NCBI GenBank assembly: GCA_014378195.1
Contig: JACMOC010000083.1
Coordinates: 194,149 to 258,148, forward strand
Direction: 5' to 3'
Length of the DNA: 64,000 bases
Source of the DNA: Oligoflexus sp.
GTDB lineage: Bacteria > Bdellovibrionota_B > Oligoflexia > Oligoflexales > Oligoflexaceae
Shown here: positions 37,486 to 47,041 of the stretch, piece after piece
Position numbering within the stretch: position 1 is the first letter of the stretch
How the letters are laid out: each line of letters begins with the position of its first letter
The notes under the pieces: model-generated
Databases searched by the model: none
Told to the model about the DNA's origin: nothing
The model's input: only the letters and a program-made list of their open reading frames with translations
Position numbers and translations under genes: made by a program

Positions 37486-37513
37486 ACCTGCCGGCCTATA
37501 GAGTTCGGCAGGT
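37486..37513. repeat. inverted repeat downstream of secB
   Basis: ACCTGCCG / CGGCAGGT, perfect 8 bp with a 12-base loop, lies between the convergent barrel-protein gene and secB. No T-run follows, so a terminator role is uncertain. Confidence 0.4.
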
Positions 37514-37528
37514 TGAGAATGAGCGGGA

Positions 37529-37957
37529 TTAGCCCTCTTTTTGAGCACGCTGATCGTAGAGCTGATCAAAATTGATCGGAGCTAAAACGAGCGGGGGGAA
37601 GCTGCCCTTTAGACATAGAGCGTCTACTGTTTCGCGGAGATAGGGAAATAGGATATTCAAACAGAAGGTCCCTATCAGGCGGTTCAATTGTTCGCCTTCC
37701 AGACCTTTGATGGTAAATATGCCGGCTTGCTCTACTTCAATAACAAAGGCGGGCTTGTCATTATTTTTGGCGGTGATAGTCATTTCGAGGGAAACTTCGT
37801 AAACTGCATCCGCCACAGAGCGGTTTTTTGTTTGCATTTCGACGTTGATTTGGGGCTTCCACTGCTGAGAAAAGCTTTCGACAGGGTTCGGCGATTCAAA
37901 GGAAACGTCTTTAACATAGATACGCTGCAGTGCGACCTGTACTTCATTTTCTGCCAT
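37529..37957 (-). CDS. secB: Protein-export chaperone SecB
   Basis: 142 residues covering the whole SecB family. SecB is a cytoplasmic tetramer that keeps preproteins unfolded and hands them to SecA. Recognisable parts are QRIYVKDVSFESPN near the N-terminus, FVIEVEQAGIFTI in the core and the C-terminal NILFPYLRETVDALCLKGSFPP (family segment, given here as LFPYLRET and GSFPP). Presence fits the many exported proteins in the window. A short non-coding gap separates it from the divergent lipoprotein gene. Confidence 0.95.
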   Translation of the reverse strand: MAENEVQVALQRIYVKDVSFESPNPVESFSQQWKPQINVEMQTKNRSVADAVYEVSLEMTITAKNNDKPAFVIEVEQAGIFTIKGLEGEQLNRLIGTFCLNILFPYLRETVDALCLKGSFPPLVLAPINFDQLYDQRAQKEG

Positions 37958-38044
37958 ATATAAACTCCAAGTCTGTAGATATTGTAGGGCAAATTACGGT
38001 AGCGTAAAGCAGTGGCCATGGCCAGTAAAAAGAGGGATTCGCGG

Positions 38045-38917
38045 ATGGATAATAGAAGTTGGAAAAAGACCACGCAGATTTTGGGCGTGAGTATGCTTCT
38101 TTTAACGCTGAGCGGCTGTGCGTTTAAACGCTTGATATACGATCGTCTCGACTGGATGGTGATGTGGCAGCTCGACACGTATCTCGATCTCAGCAAAGAG
38201 CAGAAACTAAAATTCAAACCCGTCGTCGCCGATGCGATAGCTTGGGTAAAGAAAGACCAATTACCGGCCGCCATTGTTGTCATCAGCAAGCTCGAAGATG
38301 CCGCGCATCAGCATCGTTACGATGAGGGCATCAATAATACGTTCACGCACCAGATCGATACGATTCGTCAGCAGCTCTTTCACAAGTACGAAGAGCCCAT
38401 GGTGCAATTTCTCCTGGCTTTGGATAATGAGCAGATCGATTATCTCAAAAAGAAACTTTCCAAAACGAATGAAGACCTCGAAGACGTTTTGAAAGAAAAA
38501 AATCCTACTGAAGAATATCAGAGCGTTATTCTCAAAAAATCAGTCAAAACTCTCAATGAGTGGTACGGGGATCTCACAAAAACGCAGGTGGATGCTTTTC
38601 ATCAGGCCATGCAACTCGGCAAGCCCGAAATCGAACGACGTTTGAAGGAGCGAAGCCGCATTCAGGATTACATCGTAGATACCCTCAGATCTCATGACGG
38701 AGTCAAAGTTCGGACGATGCTGCAGAGTTTTGGCGAACATGGTGAGGTATGGCAGGACCCAGTTTATCTTGTCTACCGCAATACAGCCGAAGGTCGCTGG
38801 GAGAAGTATCTCACCGCATTTCATACCAGCCTTTCGCCGGAACAATGGGCTCACCTCGAGGAAAAACTGAAAGAGATGCGTGGGGAAATCGAGAATATGA
38901 TCGGAAAATCCGGCTGA
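38045..38917 (+). CDS. DUF6279 family lipoprotein
   Basis: 290 residues. The lipobox LTLSGC follows a short signal peptide. The post-lipid segment FKRLIYDRLDWMVMWQLDTYLDL is the DUF6279 start (Y-N/D-x-LDW-hydrophobic-W-LD). The rest is almost entirely alpha-helical with charged heptad-like repeats. The function of the family is unknown. I chose ATG 38045 because AGAGGG precedes it; the frame continues upstream to GTG 38012. Confidence 0.78.
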   Translation: MDNRSWKKTTQILGVSMLLLTLSGCAFKRLIYDRLDWMVMWQLDTYLDLSKEQKLKFKPVVADAIAWVKKDQLPAAIVVISKLEDAAHQHRYDEGINNTFTHQIDTIRQQLFHKYEEPMVQFLLALDNEQIDYLKKKLSKTNEDLEDVLKEKNPTEEYQSVILKKSVKTLNEWYGDLTKTQVDAFHQAMQLGKPEIERRLKERSRIQDYIVDTLRSHDGVKVRTMLQSFGEHGEVWQDPVYLVYRNTAEGRWEKYLTAFHTSLSPEQWAHLEEKLKEMRGEIENMIGKSG

Positions 38918-39234
38918 AATTCCAGTTTCTTAGGGATTTGTTGTATTTTGCTAAACTATCCTAGGGAAGACACACTGATTCGACTGGCGAACGGCGACGG
39001 TGTTAAAGCTTCGACCCTTCGTGGAGATGACCTCGTGTAGTTACCGCGTTCTTGTTCTTTTATTTCAAAAAAGAGCTCTTCCTAAAAAGGCGGCGACGAA
39101 AAAAGCAAGCGAATCAAACTTGGTAGTGGGAAAGCCCGAAGCTTCCAAGTGGCATTTTGCAGCCAAATGTTAATTCGGCTGCGACGGCCAGCGATAGGTG
39201 CCTCGAGCGAGTAATGTCTCACTGTTAAATAGGC
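38918..39234 (+). ncRNA. structured intergenic interval, candidate non-coding RNA
   Basis: 317 bases between two convergent genes, so it cannot be a leader for either. It shows GATTCGAC at 38977-38984, a nested stem ACTTGG / CCAAGT (39118-39150, with inner AAGC / GCTT) and a perfect 6-bp hairpin GCAGCC / GGCTGC (39159-39182). TATCCT at 38957 could be a -10 box, with a transcript starting near GGGAAGAC. The start resembles tmRNA, but no T-arm, tag frame or CCA end was found. It also contains a 48-codon frame (39027-39173). Confidence 0.3.
39027..39173 (+). CDS. candidate 48-residue basic peptide
   Basis: ATG 39027 to TAA 39171-39173. The peptide has a short hydrophobic start (RVLVLLF) and a Lys/Ala-rich middle (KKAATKKASES). 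GGAG lies immediately before the ATG, too close for a normal ribosome binding site. It overlaps the hairpins of the structured interval, so it may not be translated. Confidence 0.2.
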   Translation: MTSCSYRVLVLLFQKRALPKKAATKKASESNLVVGKPEASKWHFAAKC

Positions 39235-40113
39235 TTATGACGCCAGGCTTTTTTTCGCTTTGGTTTTCTCTTTCGGTTTTGTTTCCTTGACGGCTTCAAC
39301 CACGAGCGGAGCGTCGGCGTAATTCAGCCAAGGACACCATGCAAGAAGCTTTCCGGATAACAAAAGAAATCCCAGCACAATAAAAGGCAGACTCAAAATC
39401 TGGCCCATGTTGATCGGCATAGCATTCTCGAATGCCACCTGGTTTTCTTTGATGAATTCGATGAAAAATCGACTTATAAAGACCCATACAAGCATAAGTC
39501 CCAGCATTTGTCCGCGTTTTTCGCCCTTTGTTTTTACGTAAAGGAGGCTTAACACTCCCGCGAGCATGAGGTAACTCAACGATTCGTAAATCATCGCTGG
39601 ATGGCGGGGGATGTTGTCGTGCGTATCAGCAAAGATAATAGCCCAAGGCACGTCGGATGGTTTGCCGAGGATTTCAGAGTTAAAGAGATTGCCGATGCGA
39701 ATGCAGCTTGCCGTCAAGGCCACGCCGATCGCTAAACGATCTGCCAGCCACATATAACTCTGATCGCGATGTTTGCGCTGATAGATCCAAAGGGCGAGGA
39801 GGGCTCCTATCGAAGCGCCATGACTCGCGAGGCCGCCTTCCCACACCATAAGTATGCGGATAGGATTAGCCAAATATTCTTCTGGCGCATAAAACAAACA
39901 ATGGCCGAGCCGAGCGCCCGCAATAACACCGACCATAAGGTGCGTAAGCAGTGACGAAAGATCGTCGACCTTTCGGCCTTCTTTGACAAAAATCAGCTTC
40001 ATGATGTTGAACGATGCCATGAATCCGATCGCAAACATAAGTCCGTACCAGCGCGGGGCATACGAACCGATGTGAAATATTTCTTTCGGAAAGTCCCAAA
40101 CATAATGAGTCAT
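39235..40113 (-). CDS. lgt: Prolipoprotein diacylglyceryl transferase
   Basis: Transfers diacylglycerol from phosphatidylglycerol to the lipobox cysteine of prelipoproteins at the inner membrane. About 292 residues with seven helices. It carries WEGGLASHGASIGALL (the HGG-type loop), RIGNLFNSEILGKPSDVPWAI with the essential Arg, and HPAMIYESLSYL. The C-terminal tail is Lys/Ala-rich. The start is chosen at ATG 40113 (GGGTAA upstream), although a TTG at 40128 is in frame. It fits the large lipoprotein set in this window. Confidence 0.95.
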   Translation of the reverse strand: MTHYVWDFPKEIFHIGSYAPRWYGLMFAIGFMASFNIMKLIFVKEGRKVDDLSSLLTHLMVGVIAGARLGHCLFYAPEEYLANPIRILMVWEGGLASHGASIGALLALWIYQRKHRDQSYMWLADRLAIGVALTASCIRIGNLFNSEILGKPSDVPWAIIFADTHDNIPRHPAMIYESLSYLMLAGVLSLLYVKTKGEKRGQMLGLMLVWVFISRFFIEFIKENQVAFENAMPINMGQILSLPFIVLGFLLLSGKLLAWCPWLNYADAPLVVEAVKETKPKEKTKAKKSLAS

Positions 40114-40205
40114 AGGCATTACCCGCAATAGCTAAGGTGGAAGGATCCTTTGATTATAAGCTATATAGGGAATAATAGGGCAGGATGTAGAAAGCGTTCA
40201 TAAAA

Positions 40206-40232
40206 AAGCCCTGACTTTGCGGGTCCGGGCTT
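40206..40232 (-). terminator. intrinsic terminator of the cysE-cysK operon
   Basis: Read on the minus strand, AAGCCC / GGGCTT closes a hairpin that is followed by TTTTTT. It lies about 14 bases past the cysK stop. Confidence 0.65.
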
Positions 40233-40246
40233 CCAATAGTGAGGTT

Positions 40247-41191
40247 TTAAGCGTCTTCAAAAAGCCAGGTAGAAAGGTAACGTTCCCCAGTACTTGGGAT
40301 GATGACAACGATTTGTTTCCCCTTGTTTTCGGGCCGTTCCCCCAGGTTGAGCGCAGCTGCAAACGCAGCGCCTGAGGAAATCCCGCAGAAGATGCCTTCC
40401 TCTTTCGCTAAACGTCTCGCCCAGTATCCTGACTCCTCGTTCGTAACCTGGATGATTTCATCGATATGGGTGCGATCGAGAATGTCGGGAACAAATCCGG
40501 CGCCGATGCCTTGGATCTTGTGCGGTCCTGGTGCACCGCCGGACAGCACGGGAGAATCTTTCGGTTCAACAGCTATCGCTTTAAAACTTGGTTTTAATTC
40601 TTTGATAACCGAAGCTACCCCAGTGATCGTCCCGCCTGTTCCTACGCCTGATACGAGATAATCCACCTTGCCATCAGTGTCCTCCCAGATCTCAAGAGCC
40701 GTGGTGTTTTTGTGAACCTCAACGTTAGCATCGTTTTTAAATTGCTGCGGCATCCAGTAGTCGGGATGTTCAGCTTTGATTTCCTCGGCTTTCGCGATCG
40801 CGCCCTTCATCCCTTTATCACCCGGTGTCAAAACCAATTCAGCACCAAGCGCCTTAAGCATTTTCCTGCGCTCCTGGCTCATGGTTTCCGGCATTGTGAG
40901 GATGAGGCGATAACCCCTGTTCGCGGCAACAAAAGCAAGTGCGATCCCTGTGTTACCGCTTGTTGGTTCGATAATAGTCACACCCGGTTTGAGGTCGCCG
41001 CTGCGTTCAGCTGCTTCGATCATGGCGGCGCCGATACGGTCCTTTACGCTGGACAGGGGATTGAAGTATTCGAGTTTCAAAACGATGTCGACCGGTAAAT
41101 CACGGCCAAGTTTAGCGAGGCGAACGAGAGGCGTGTTGCCAATAGTATCGAGAATAGAATTCGCAATTTTAGGACGTTGCTTTCTTTGCAT
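40247..41191 (-). CDS. cysK: Cysteine synthase A (O-acetylserine sulfhydrylase)
   Basis: PLP enzyme joining sulfide and O-acetylserine to give cysteine. 314 residues from the ATG at 41191, which has AAGGAGAACAAC upstream. The PLP lysine is in [14 protein letters not shown], the phosphate/substrate loop in [12 protein letters not shown], and [12 protein letters not shown] binds the cofactor phosphate. It is second gene of an operon with cysE, 10 bases apart. In the family the two proteins form the cysteine synthase complex. Confidence 0.96.
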   Translation of the reverse strand: MQRKQRPKIANSILDTIGNTPLVRLAKLGRDLPVDIVLKLEYFNPLSSVKDRIGAAMIEAAERSGDLKPGVTIIEPTSGNTGIALAFVAANRGYRLILTMPETMSQERRKMLKALGAELVLTPGDKGMKGAIAKAEEIKAEHPDYWMPQQFKNDANVEVHKNTTALEIWEDTDGKVDYLVSGVGTGGTITGVASVIKELKPSFKAIAVEPKDSPVLSGGAPGPHKIQGIGAGFVPDILDRTHIDEIIQVTNEESGYWARRLAKEEGIFCGISSGAAFAAALNLGERPENKGKQIVVIIPSTGERYLSTWLFEDA

Positions 41192-41201
41192 GTTGTTCTC
41201 C

Positions 41202-42014
41202 TTAAATGCCGTCACCATCCATAAACTTGGAGGTAAGATAGCGTTGTTGCGTAAGTCGACTTCCTGCTGGAATACTTTCGGTTAACCACACGTTGCCGCC
41301 GATAATCGAATGCGCCCCGACGGTAATTCGGCCCAAAACTGTAGCTCCGGCATAGATGGTTACACCGTCTTCGATAATAGGATGACGGGTCTGGCCTTTG
41401 ACGACAGTCCCCGTATCGTCTCGATGAAATCGAATGGCCCCTAAGGTCACGCCTTGATAGAGAGTTACGTTGTTGCCTATGATGCTTGTTTCTCCGATCA
41501 CCACACCGGTCCCGTGGTCGATGAAAAAATGGGAGCCGATCTGGGCACCAGGACTAATATCGATGCCAGTGAGGGTATGAGCCCGTTCCGTGATCAAGCG
41601 GGGTAGGAGAGCAAAATTGTGGCGGTAGAAACAGTGGGCGATGCGTTGGTAAGAGATCGCCTTAAAGCCTGGATAGGCAAATACAACTTCAAGGGCATCC
41701 TTCGTCGCCGGATCGTTTTTTAAGGCGGCATCAATATCAGTATGAATGATGGGTCCAAGGTCCTGCAGCTCACGGCTTAACTGCGTGGTTGTCAGAGGAA
41801 CGGATTCCAACTCCTCATACACGCGGTGCAGATATTTGAAAAGCTCAAGAAGCAGGGGTTCGATGCGCGTTTGAAAAAATGCCTGAGAATTATTCTCAAA
41901 CAACCAACCTATGGTCACAAGGCGAACAAGCTCATCGATGTCGCGTTGGAAACTGCACCAGGTATCGTGATCGAGTTTGTGAAGTTTGAGGTCATGCGAC
42001 CAACTGAAACTCAT
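41202..42014 (-). CDS. cysE: Serine O-acetyltransferase
   Basis: Acetylates serine with acetyl-CoA, the committed and cysteine-inhibited step of cysteine synthesis. About 270 residues from the ATG at 42014 (TTGGAGGACTC upstream); the open frame runs 47 codons further without coding features. The N-terminal helical domain is followed by left-handed beta-helix hexapeptides ([31 protein letters not shown]) with the catalytic His. The C-terminal tail ends MDGDGI; an Ile end is what CysK normally binds. First gene of the cysE-cysK operon. Confidence 0.95.
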   Translation of the reverse strand: MSFSWSHDLKLHKLDHDTWCSFQRDIDELVRLVTIGWLFENNSQAFFQTRIEPLLLELFKYLHRVYEELESVPLTTTQLSRELQDLGPIIHTDIDAALKNDPATKDALEVVFAYPGFKAISYQRIAHCFYRHNFALLPRLITERAHTLTGIDISPGAQIGSHFFIDHGTGVVIGETSIIGNNVTLYQGVTLGAIRFHRDDTGTVVKGQTRHPIIEDGVTIYAGATVLGRITVGAHSIIGGNVWLTESIPAGSRLTQQRYLTSKFMDGDGI

Positions 42015-42159
42015 GAGTCCTCCAAAGCGAGATGAATCAAGTTCGAGATAACACGTGTAAACACAACAAATTTGAAGTGTACGTAGTTGCTTAGATTTAT
42101 CATGATTTGGGGGAGCGTGGTGATAAAAACTAGTGGGATTGGAGAAAATGGGCAAAAAG

Positions 42160-42185
42160 CGGCAGGACCCCTAGAGGTCTCGCCG
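42160..42185. terminator. intrinsic terminator after the coiled-coil gene
   Basis: A 10-position stem (CGGCAGGACC / GGTCTCGCCG on the plus strand, one mismatch) with a 6-base loop. On the minus strand it is followed by CTTTTTG and lies 18 bases after the stop of the gene at 42203. It also insulates cysE. Confidence 0.65.
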
Positions 42186-42202
42186 TTTTGAAGCAAATAA
42201 AA

Positions 42203-42787
42203 TCACACAAACCTATGGATGATTTCCCCAATGCTTTGGTTCATGTTTCGCACCGCGAGAGTCGACTGGTGAGAAACCTGCTGCCAGGCTTTACTGAGTT
42301 CTTCCCGGCCTTTCTCGATGAATTCCTTAGTATCCATCTTGCCAAGACTGGCGCGAAGCTTGACTTCATCAAAAAGGGTTGACGACACTGTATCAAGGTG
42401 AACGGAACCGACAGCTGCCGATGCATGCTGCTTGATTTCATCCCACTTACCCATCGCTTCCATGAGACCCAGGTGAAACTGGAGTTGGGAATCCGAAAGT
42501 TTTTCTTCAAAATGTTCGGCATAAGCTTGGAGTTTTTCGCTTAGGTGTTCTACTGACTCCAAAAGCTCAAATGCTTTGGCTTCCACATCGGTTTTGATGT
42601 TATATTTTTCGCTGAGTGTTTCGACGGATTGCAGGAGGTCAAGAGCTTTATCCTGAGCTCCGGTTTGAGCTGTCTGAATTTTGTGACGAAGGTCCTCTGA
42701 AAACTTTTTGATCTTTTCAGCAGCTTCCTGGACTGACATTTTAAGTTCAGCTTGAGTCTCGTCTTGATTATTTGCTTGCTCTGACAT
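42203..42787 (-). CDS. Coiled-coil protein, unknown function
   Basis: 194 residues from ATG 42787 (AAGGGG upstream; the open frame continues much further but with non-coding composition). The protein is nearly all helical and charged, with heptad-like stretches such as KIKKFSEDLRHKIQTAQ, LQSVETLSEKYNIK and LLESVEHLSEKLQAYAE. There is no signal peptide and no cysteine. The layout recalls phasin-like or scaffold proteins, but no family was recognised. It is divergent from the aminotransferase gene. Confidence 0.6.
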   Translation of the reverse strand: MSEQANNQDETQAELKMSVQEAAEKIKKFSEDLRHKIQTAQTGAQDKALDLLQSVETLSEKYNIKTDVEAKAFELLESVEHLSEKLQAYAEHFEEKLSDSQLQFHLGLMEAMGKWDEIKQHASAAVGSVHLDTVSSTLFDEVKLRASLGKMDTKEFIEKGREELSKAWQQVSHQSTLAVRNMNQSIGEIIHRFV

Positions 42788-42922
42788 GCCAAGGGCCCCT
42801 TCTTGTTGCGGCTGGGTGATGAATGACCACTGGAGGTCCGTCGCCGCTCTCTTGAAAGGTTCTAAGCAAGGGCCGTACCAATACAAAGGGAGTCGACTTT
42901 GATAGGACAAAAAGATTCTGAA

Positions 42923-44161
42923 ATGTTCCCGAGTTTTCGGGATGTGCCAAATACCGGTGTTATTTACGTTATGAGTAAAGCCCAAAAGCAGGGTTTTGTT
43001 TATGGATCGGACGATTGGGCCAACCTGGGTCAAGGAGCGCCCGAAACTGGGTTATTATATCCTGGTGAAAAACGCCTGACCTCAATTGTGATCGATCCGA
43101 GCTGTAGTGAATACAGTCCAGTCGCTGGGGCCAGAGCACTTCGACAGGCTGTTGCTGATCTTTACAATGTACGCTATCGCCGCGGTATGGCTTCGCAATA
43201 TACCTACGAAAATGTAGCGATTTCTTCGGGTGGGCGCAGTGGACTTGCCCGCGTGGCAGCTTCGCTGGGCACAGTTCATCTTGGACACTACCTTCCGGAT
43301 TATACCGCTTATGAAGAGCTTTTTGATGCATTCAAAGGCTTTGTTCCCATACCCATCCTTTTGGAAGAAGCCGACGGATTTCGTGCTACGGCCGATCAGT
43401 TGAAACATGAGATTGTAAGTCGAGGTCTCGGCGCAGTCCTGCTCTCCAATCCGCATAATCCAACAGGGCAGGTTATTTATGGCCCCGAGCTGGAACGCTA
43501 TGTAGGGATTGGACGACAGTACAGGTGCTCATTGATATTCGATGAGTTTTATTCGCACTATCTTTATGACGAGGTTCAAGCGGCCCATCGCAGTCTTTCG
43601 GCAGCGCGCTACGTTGAGGATGTCGACCGGGATACCGTTATCGTCTTGGATGGATTGACAAAAAATTGGCGGTATCCAGGCCTGCGCATCGCGTGGACCT
43701 TGGGGCCCAAAGAAATCATCAAACGCATTGCCTCAGCGGGATCATTTTTGGACGGTGGGGCCGCGCATCCTATCCAAAAGGCCGTAATCCCTCTCCTTGA
43801 TCCTGGTTTCGCCGACGAGCAGGCCCTATCGATACAAAAGTCATTTGTCGAAAAACGCAATTATATGATAGCGGCTCTCGACGTGCTTGGACTTCAGCTG
43901 CCGCATCGTCCAAAAGCGGGTTTCTACTGTTTTGTCAGCCTCAAAACTCTGAAGCCTGAATTGCAGGATGGCATTGAATTTTTCGAAGCCGCGCTCGCTC
44001 ATAAAGTCATTACAGTGCCAGGCAAATTCTTTGACGTAAATCCTGGGAACAGACGGCGTCATTTGCCATCCCGCCTGTCACAGTACGCTCGTTTCAGCTA
44101 TGGACCTTCCAAGGTGGAACTGGAAAGAGGTATGAGTCGCCTGCAAGAACTACTCAGGTAA
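42923..44161 (+). CDS. PLP-dependent class I/II aminotransferase
   Basis: About 412 residues of the aspartate aminotransferase fold. Visible are GQGAPETG near the N-terminus, LSNPHNPTGQVI, the aspartate of LIFDEFYSHY and the Schiff-base lysine in LDGLTKNWRYPGLRIAW. It transfers amino groups between an amino acid and a 2-oxoacid; the substrate cannot be predicted. ATG 42923 is chosen without a clear ribosome binding site; TTG 42899 is an alternative. Confidence 0.85.
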   Translation: MFPSFRDVPNTGVIYVMSKAQKQGFVYGSDDWANLGQGAPETGLLYPGEKRLTSIVIDPSCSEYSPVAGARALRQAVADLYNVRYRRGMASQYTYENVAISSGGRSGLARVAASLGTVHLGHYLPDYTAYEELFDAFKGFVPIPILLEEADGFRATADQLKHEIVSRGLGAVLLSNPHNPTGQVIYGPELERYVGIGRQYRCSLIFDEFYSHYLYDEVQAAHRSLSAARYVEDVDRDTVIVLDGLTKNWRYPGLRIAWTLGPKEIIKRIASAGSFLDGGAAHPIQKAVIPLLDPGFADEQALSIQKSFVEKRNYMIAALDVLGLQLPHRPKAGFYCFVSLKTLKPELQDGIEFFEAALAHKVITVPGKFFDVNPGNRRRHLPSRLSQYARFSYGPSKVELERGMSRLQELLR

Positions 44162-44244
44162 TTGCCAAGCTTTTAAAAAATACCAAGGTGACCCATTGTT
44201 CACCGGTTGCCCTGGTGTCATCTCCTCTCATGAAGGCCTTCCAA

Positions 44245-46275
44245 ATGTCCGATGAGCCCCTGATCAATCAAGGGATTAATCGAAACATGCGCAGTCTCCT
44301 CCTTGTCCTCTTCACACTGGTCATGTGTTCAGGCAACCTCGCATCTGAGGTCTATGGAGCTGTGCTTGATTTACGAACAGCGTCCGACTCCGATTCCACA
44401 TCGCTTGATGTCCCTTGGGAGTTTAGCGAAGGCCCTATTCATCCTGGGCAGTTTCAAGTCAACCCTCGCGCCGAGGAACTGGCAGCGTTTTGGATGTCAG
44501 GTTCTAAACTTCCAGAGCGAGGCACTTTTCGTTTAACGCTTAGGCGGACGTTCGATCAGCCGGCCTTACTCCTCACTATGCGTGATATGCCCGCCTTTCG
44601 TTTGTTCGTAAACGGCGTTTTGTCAGCATCCAAGGGCAAGATTTATACGTCCGAAGGTATGATCGAAAATGAAAGGGGCATGACGAATGTGCTTCTACCG
44701 CAGGCCGACGAAATCGAACTTATCATCGAGGCCGGCGCCAGTTTTCCTCGATGGGCAGCGAGCCGCAGCGTCCTAACGGTGGGTCCCGAAGCCTTGCTAC
44801 GTAACCAAACCCTCGTCGATACCATTGTCCTGGCTTTGATGTTGGGAGGTTTGTTTATTACGGGCATCTACCATGTGGCGCTCTATATTCTTACACCATC
44901 GCGTTCGGTGACGTTGGTACTTGGCTTTTTCTGTCTTGTGAATTGTGTACGGTCGTCGGTCACGGGGACGGTCGATACGATCCTTCAGATTTTCCCTCAC
45001 TTTCCCTACGAGCTTAGTTTTACTTTGAGTTACATCGGCTACTATTTGTCACCACCGCTTTTCCTACAGTTTATTCGTCTGAGCTTCCCCGGCACGATTT
45101 CGGTGCGGATTATTCGTCCGCTTTGGTGTGTGTCGCTCGTGTTTGTAAGTTTGGTTCTGGTTTCACAGGTATCTCTTTATGGGCAGTTGAATTACCTTTT
45201 TCATGCAGTGACCTTAGCCTCCATTGCCATTTCGTTTCAAGCCATTATCAGGGCTGTTCGGTCTCGGCAGCGTGGGGCGGTTTTGCTATTGATTGCCAGC
45301 ACCATCGTGTCTCTCGCTACGTTGAATGATGTATTATATGCCGAGGGATGGCCGAGTTTCGGACCGCTCATTCATTACGCTCTGTTCCTGTTTATTCTCT
45401 TACAGTCAATCATATTGTCGTCTCAGTTCTCCTCCACGTTCAACGAGTTGGCGCATATCTATCGCGAATTCACCAAGATAGTTTATCTCCATACTGTCAA
45501 ACAGATTGCGAGTGGTCAGGCTATCGAAAGCACCATGCGAGTGGGTGCGGCGGAAGCCGTCGTCGTCGCTTTTGATATCGTGGGTTCGTCACGGATCAAA
45601 AGCCCGGGCTTCACGGATGCTCTCGAGCGTATGATGGGACGATGTTACGATTCTATGTCGCACGGTTATGACCCGAAGCTTATGAAGGCGCCCGCCTTTC
45701 GTCTGAAAGAGATGGGTGACGGTCTTTTGTGCTCGATAGGGTTCCCGTTTATCACAGGTGATTCAAGGTCGGAGTCTGAGGTTGCGACGGCTCTGGCTGC
45801 CGACTTCACGCAGATTTTCAAAGAGGAAATGGAAAAACTTGATCTCGAAGCGGATGCTTACTGCAGCGTTGGTATAGTCAAGGGAACCGTCGAGGGATTT
45901 TTCCCCCGATTTGGCGTTAAACAATATGATTTGCGCGGCAAAGCCATCATGCTCGCAACTCGTTACGAATCGATGCGAAATGCCGTTTATCAAAAATTGG
46001 GTTGGCATGGCAGCGTGATATTTGTACAGGACGAGGTTTATCGTGATCTTAGTCCAGATGAACAAGAACTGTATACTCTGTGGGATACAACTTTAGATAA
46101 GCAGCGCATACGTGACGATGCATCAGCGCCTCGCGCGTGGTTCCGATTTATGCCTCATCCGGAGCGGCGACTGCCACATGGAAAAGCAGAAAAAGTCGAA
46201 GAAGGTGAAGTCGCTCTCGAGGCGGCCGAATGTGAAGGAGTCTCTCGAGAGCATTCCGCTGGAAAAAACCGATGA
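44245..46275 (+). CDS. 7TMR-DISM membrane receptor with class III cyclase domain
   Basis: About 676 residues. A signal-like helix precedes an extracytoplasmic beta-sandwich sensor (to about residue 190), then seven transmembrane helices and a C-terminal class III nucleotidyl cyclase domain. Metal-site aspartates are seen in VVAFDIVGSS and KEMGDGLLC. The usual GDxVNxAxR segment reads GKAIMLATRYES, so the conserved Asp and Asn are Lys and Met; the Arg remains. It may be an unusual or inactive cyclase. The start is uncertain (44188, 44245 or 44287); 44245 has GAAGG at good spacing. Confidence 0.82.
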   Translation: MSDEPLINQGINRNMRSLLLVLFTLVMCSGNLASEVYGAVLDLRTASDSDSTSLDVPWEFSEGPIHPGQFQVNPRAEELAAFWMSGSKLPERGTFRLTLRRTFDQPALLLTMRDMPAFRLFVNGVLSASKGKIYTSEGMIENERGMTNVLLPQADEIELIIEAGASFPRWAASRSVLTVGPEALLRNQTLVDTIVLALMLGGLFITGIYHVALYILTPSRSVTLVLGFFCLVNCVRSSVTGTVDTILQIFPHFPYELSFTLSYIGYYLSPPLFLQFIRLSFPGTISVRIIRPLWCVSLVFVSLVLVSQVSLYGQLNYLFHAVTLASIAISFQAIIRAVRSRQRGAVLLLIASTIVSLATLNDVLYAEGWPSFGPLIHYALFLFILLQSIILSSQFSSTFNELAHIYREFTKIVYLHTVKQIASGQAIESTMRVGAAEAVVVAFDIVGSSRIKSPGFTDALERMMGRCYDSMSHGYDPKLMKAPAFRLKEMGDGLLCSIGFPFITGDSRSESEVATALAADFTQIFKEEMEKLDLEADAYCSVGIVKGTVEGFFPRFGVKQYDLRGKAIMLATRYESMRNAVYQKLGWHGSVIFVQDEVYRDLSPDEQELYTLWDTTLDKQRIRDDASAPRAWFRFMPHPERRLPHGKAEKVEEGEVALEAAECEGVSREHSAGKNR

Positions 46276-46279
46276 AAGC

Positions 46280-47041
46280 TTACCACTCTGCCCCAAAGGC
46301 AAGAGCCGAAAGTACTATCATGCCACCATTTTTGTTCGATGGATAAGCGCTGGCGACATTCTGTGAGCCTACTTTGAAGGCGAAATTATAGGTGAGAGAA
46401 AGCCAGTCCCAACGGAACGTATACTTTTCCCAAGACCATTGATTACCGAGGTTGAATGTCAAGCCAGACCGCGTGTAGGTCTCAGCTTTGATGCTATCTT
46501 TCTTTTCTGTTTTGCCGTTGGCGCCAAACAGACTAAAGCTCGCCTGAACCGAATCACTCACGAAAAACTGCGATTCCGCCGCATAGCGGACAGCGCTCCC
46601 GTGGCGATTGATATCGTCGAACGTAAAGCCAGCAACCGGTGAGGACTGATTTTTGTATTTGAGGTCGGTATCATATACAAACTGCTCAGCGGCTACGCTC
46701 AGGCCGAGCTTGATATCCGGAGTGTTGAACCAGTAACCCCTGACGCCAAATGCGGTGGTATTAAAATATTCGCGTTTTGAGGTAAACGTGTTGTAGTCCA
46801 CAAATACTTCAGCGGATGCTTTTTTACCCTGACGGATAAGGGCGTTTGAACCGCCATCACTTTCGTCGGAATCAACGGCATCCGCGTCGGCATCGACATG
46901 AGTGGATTCGGCGATGACGCCTTCGTTTGATGAGCCTTCGCCGCCTAAGTCTTTGGCTGCATCCTGAGCAGAAGCTTGGGCGCTAAGGGTCAACAACAGA
47001 GCAAGTGCGCATGGCAAGGCAAGGGGTAACATTTTTAACAT
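46280..47041 (-). CDS. Outer-membrane beta-barrel protein
   Basis: 253 residues from ATG 47041 (TTGGAG upstream) with a signal peptide (MLPLALPCALALLLTLSAQASA). An acidic spacer (VDADADAVDSDESDGG) leads to amphipathic strands such as TAFGVRGYWFNT and LTFNLGNQWSWEKYTFRW, and the chain ends in Trp as barrel proteins often do. Function is unknown. It converges with the cyclase gene with 4 bases between stops. Confidence 0.68.
   Translation of the reverse strand: MLKMLPLALPCALALLLTLSAQASAQDAAKDLGGEGSSNEGVIAESTHVDADADAVDSDESDGGSNALIRQGKKASAEVFVDYNTFTSKREYFNTTAFGVRGYWFNTPDIKLGLSVAAEQFVYDTDLKYKNQSSPVAGFTFDDINRHGSAVRYAAESQFFVSDSVQASFSLFGANGKTEKKDSIKAETYTRSGLTFNLGNQWSWEKYTFRWDWLSLTYNFAFKVGSQNVASAYPSNKNGGMIVLSALAFGAEW

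Noticed and set aside
38963..39234. tmRNA gene
   Set aside because: The start resembles tmRNA (GATTCGAC), but no T-arm, no CCA end, no short tag frame ending in an Ala-Ala stop, and no pairing acceptor strand were found.
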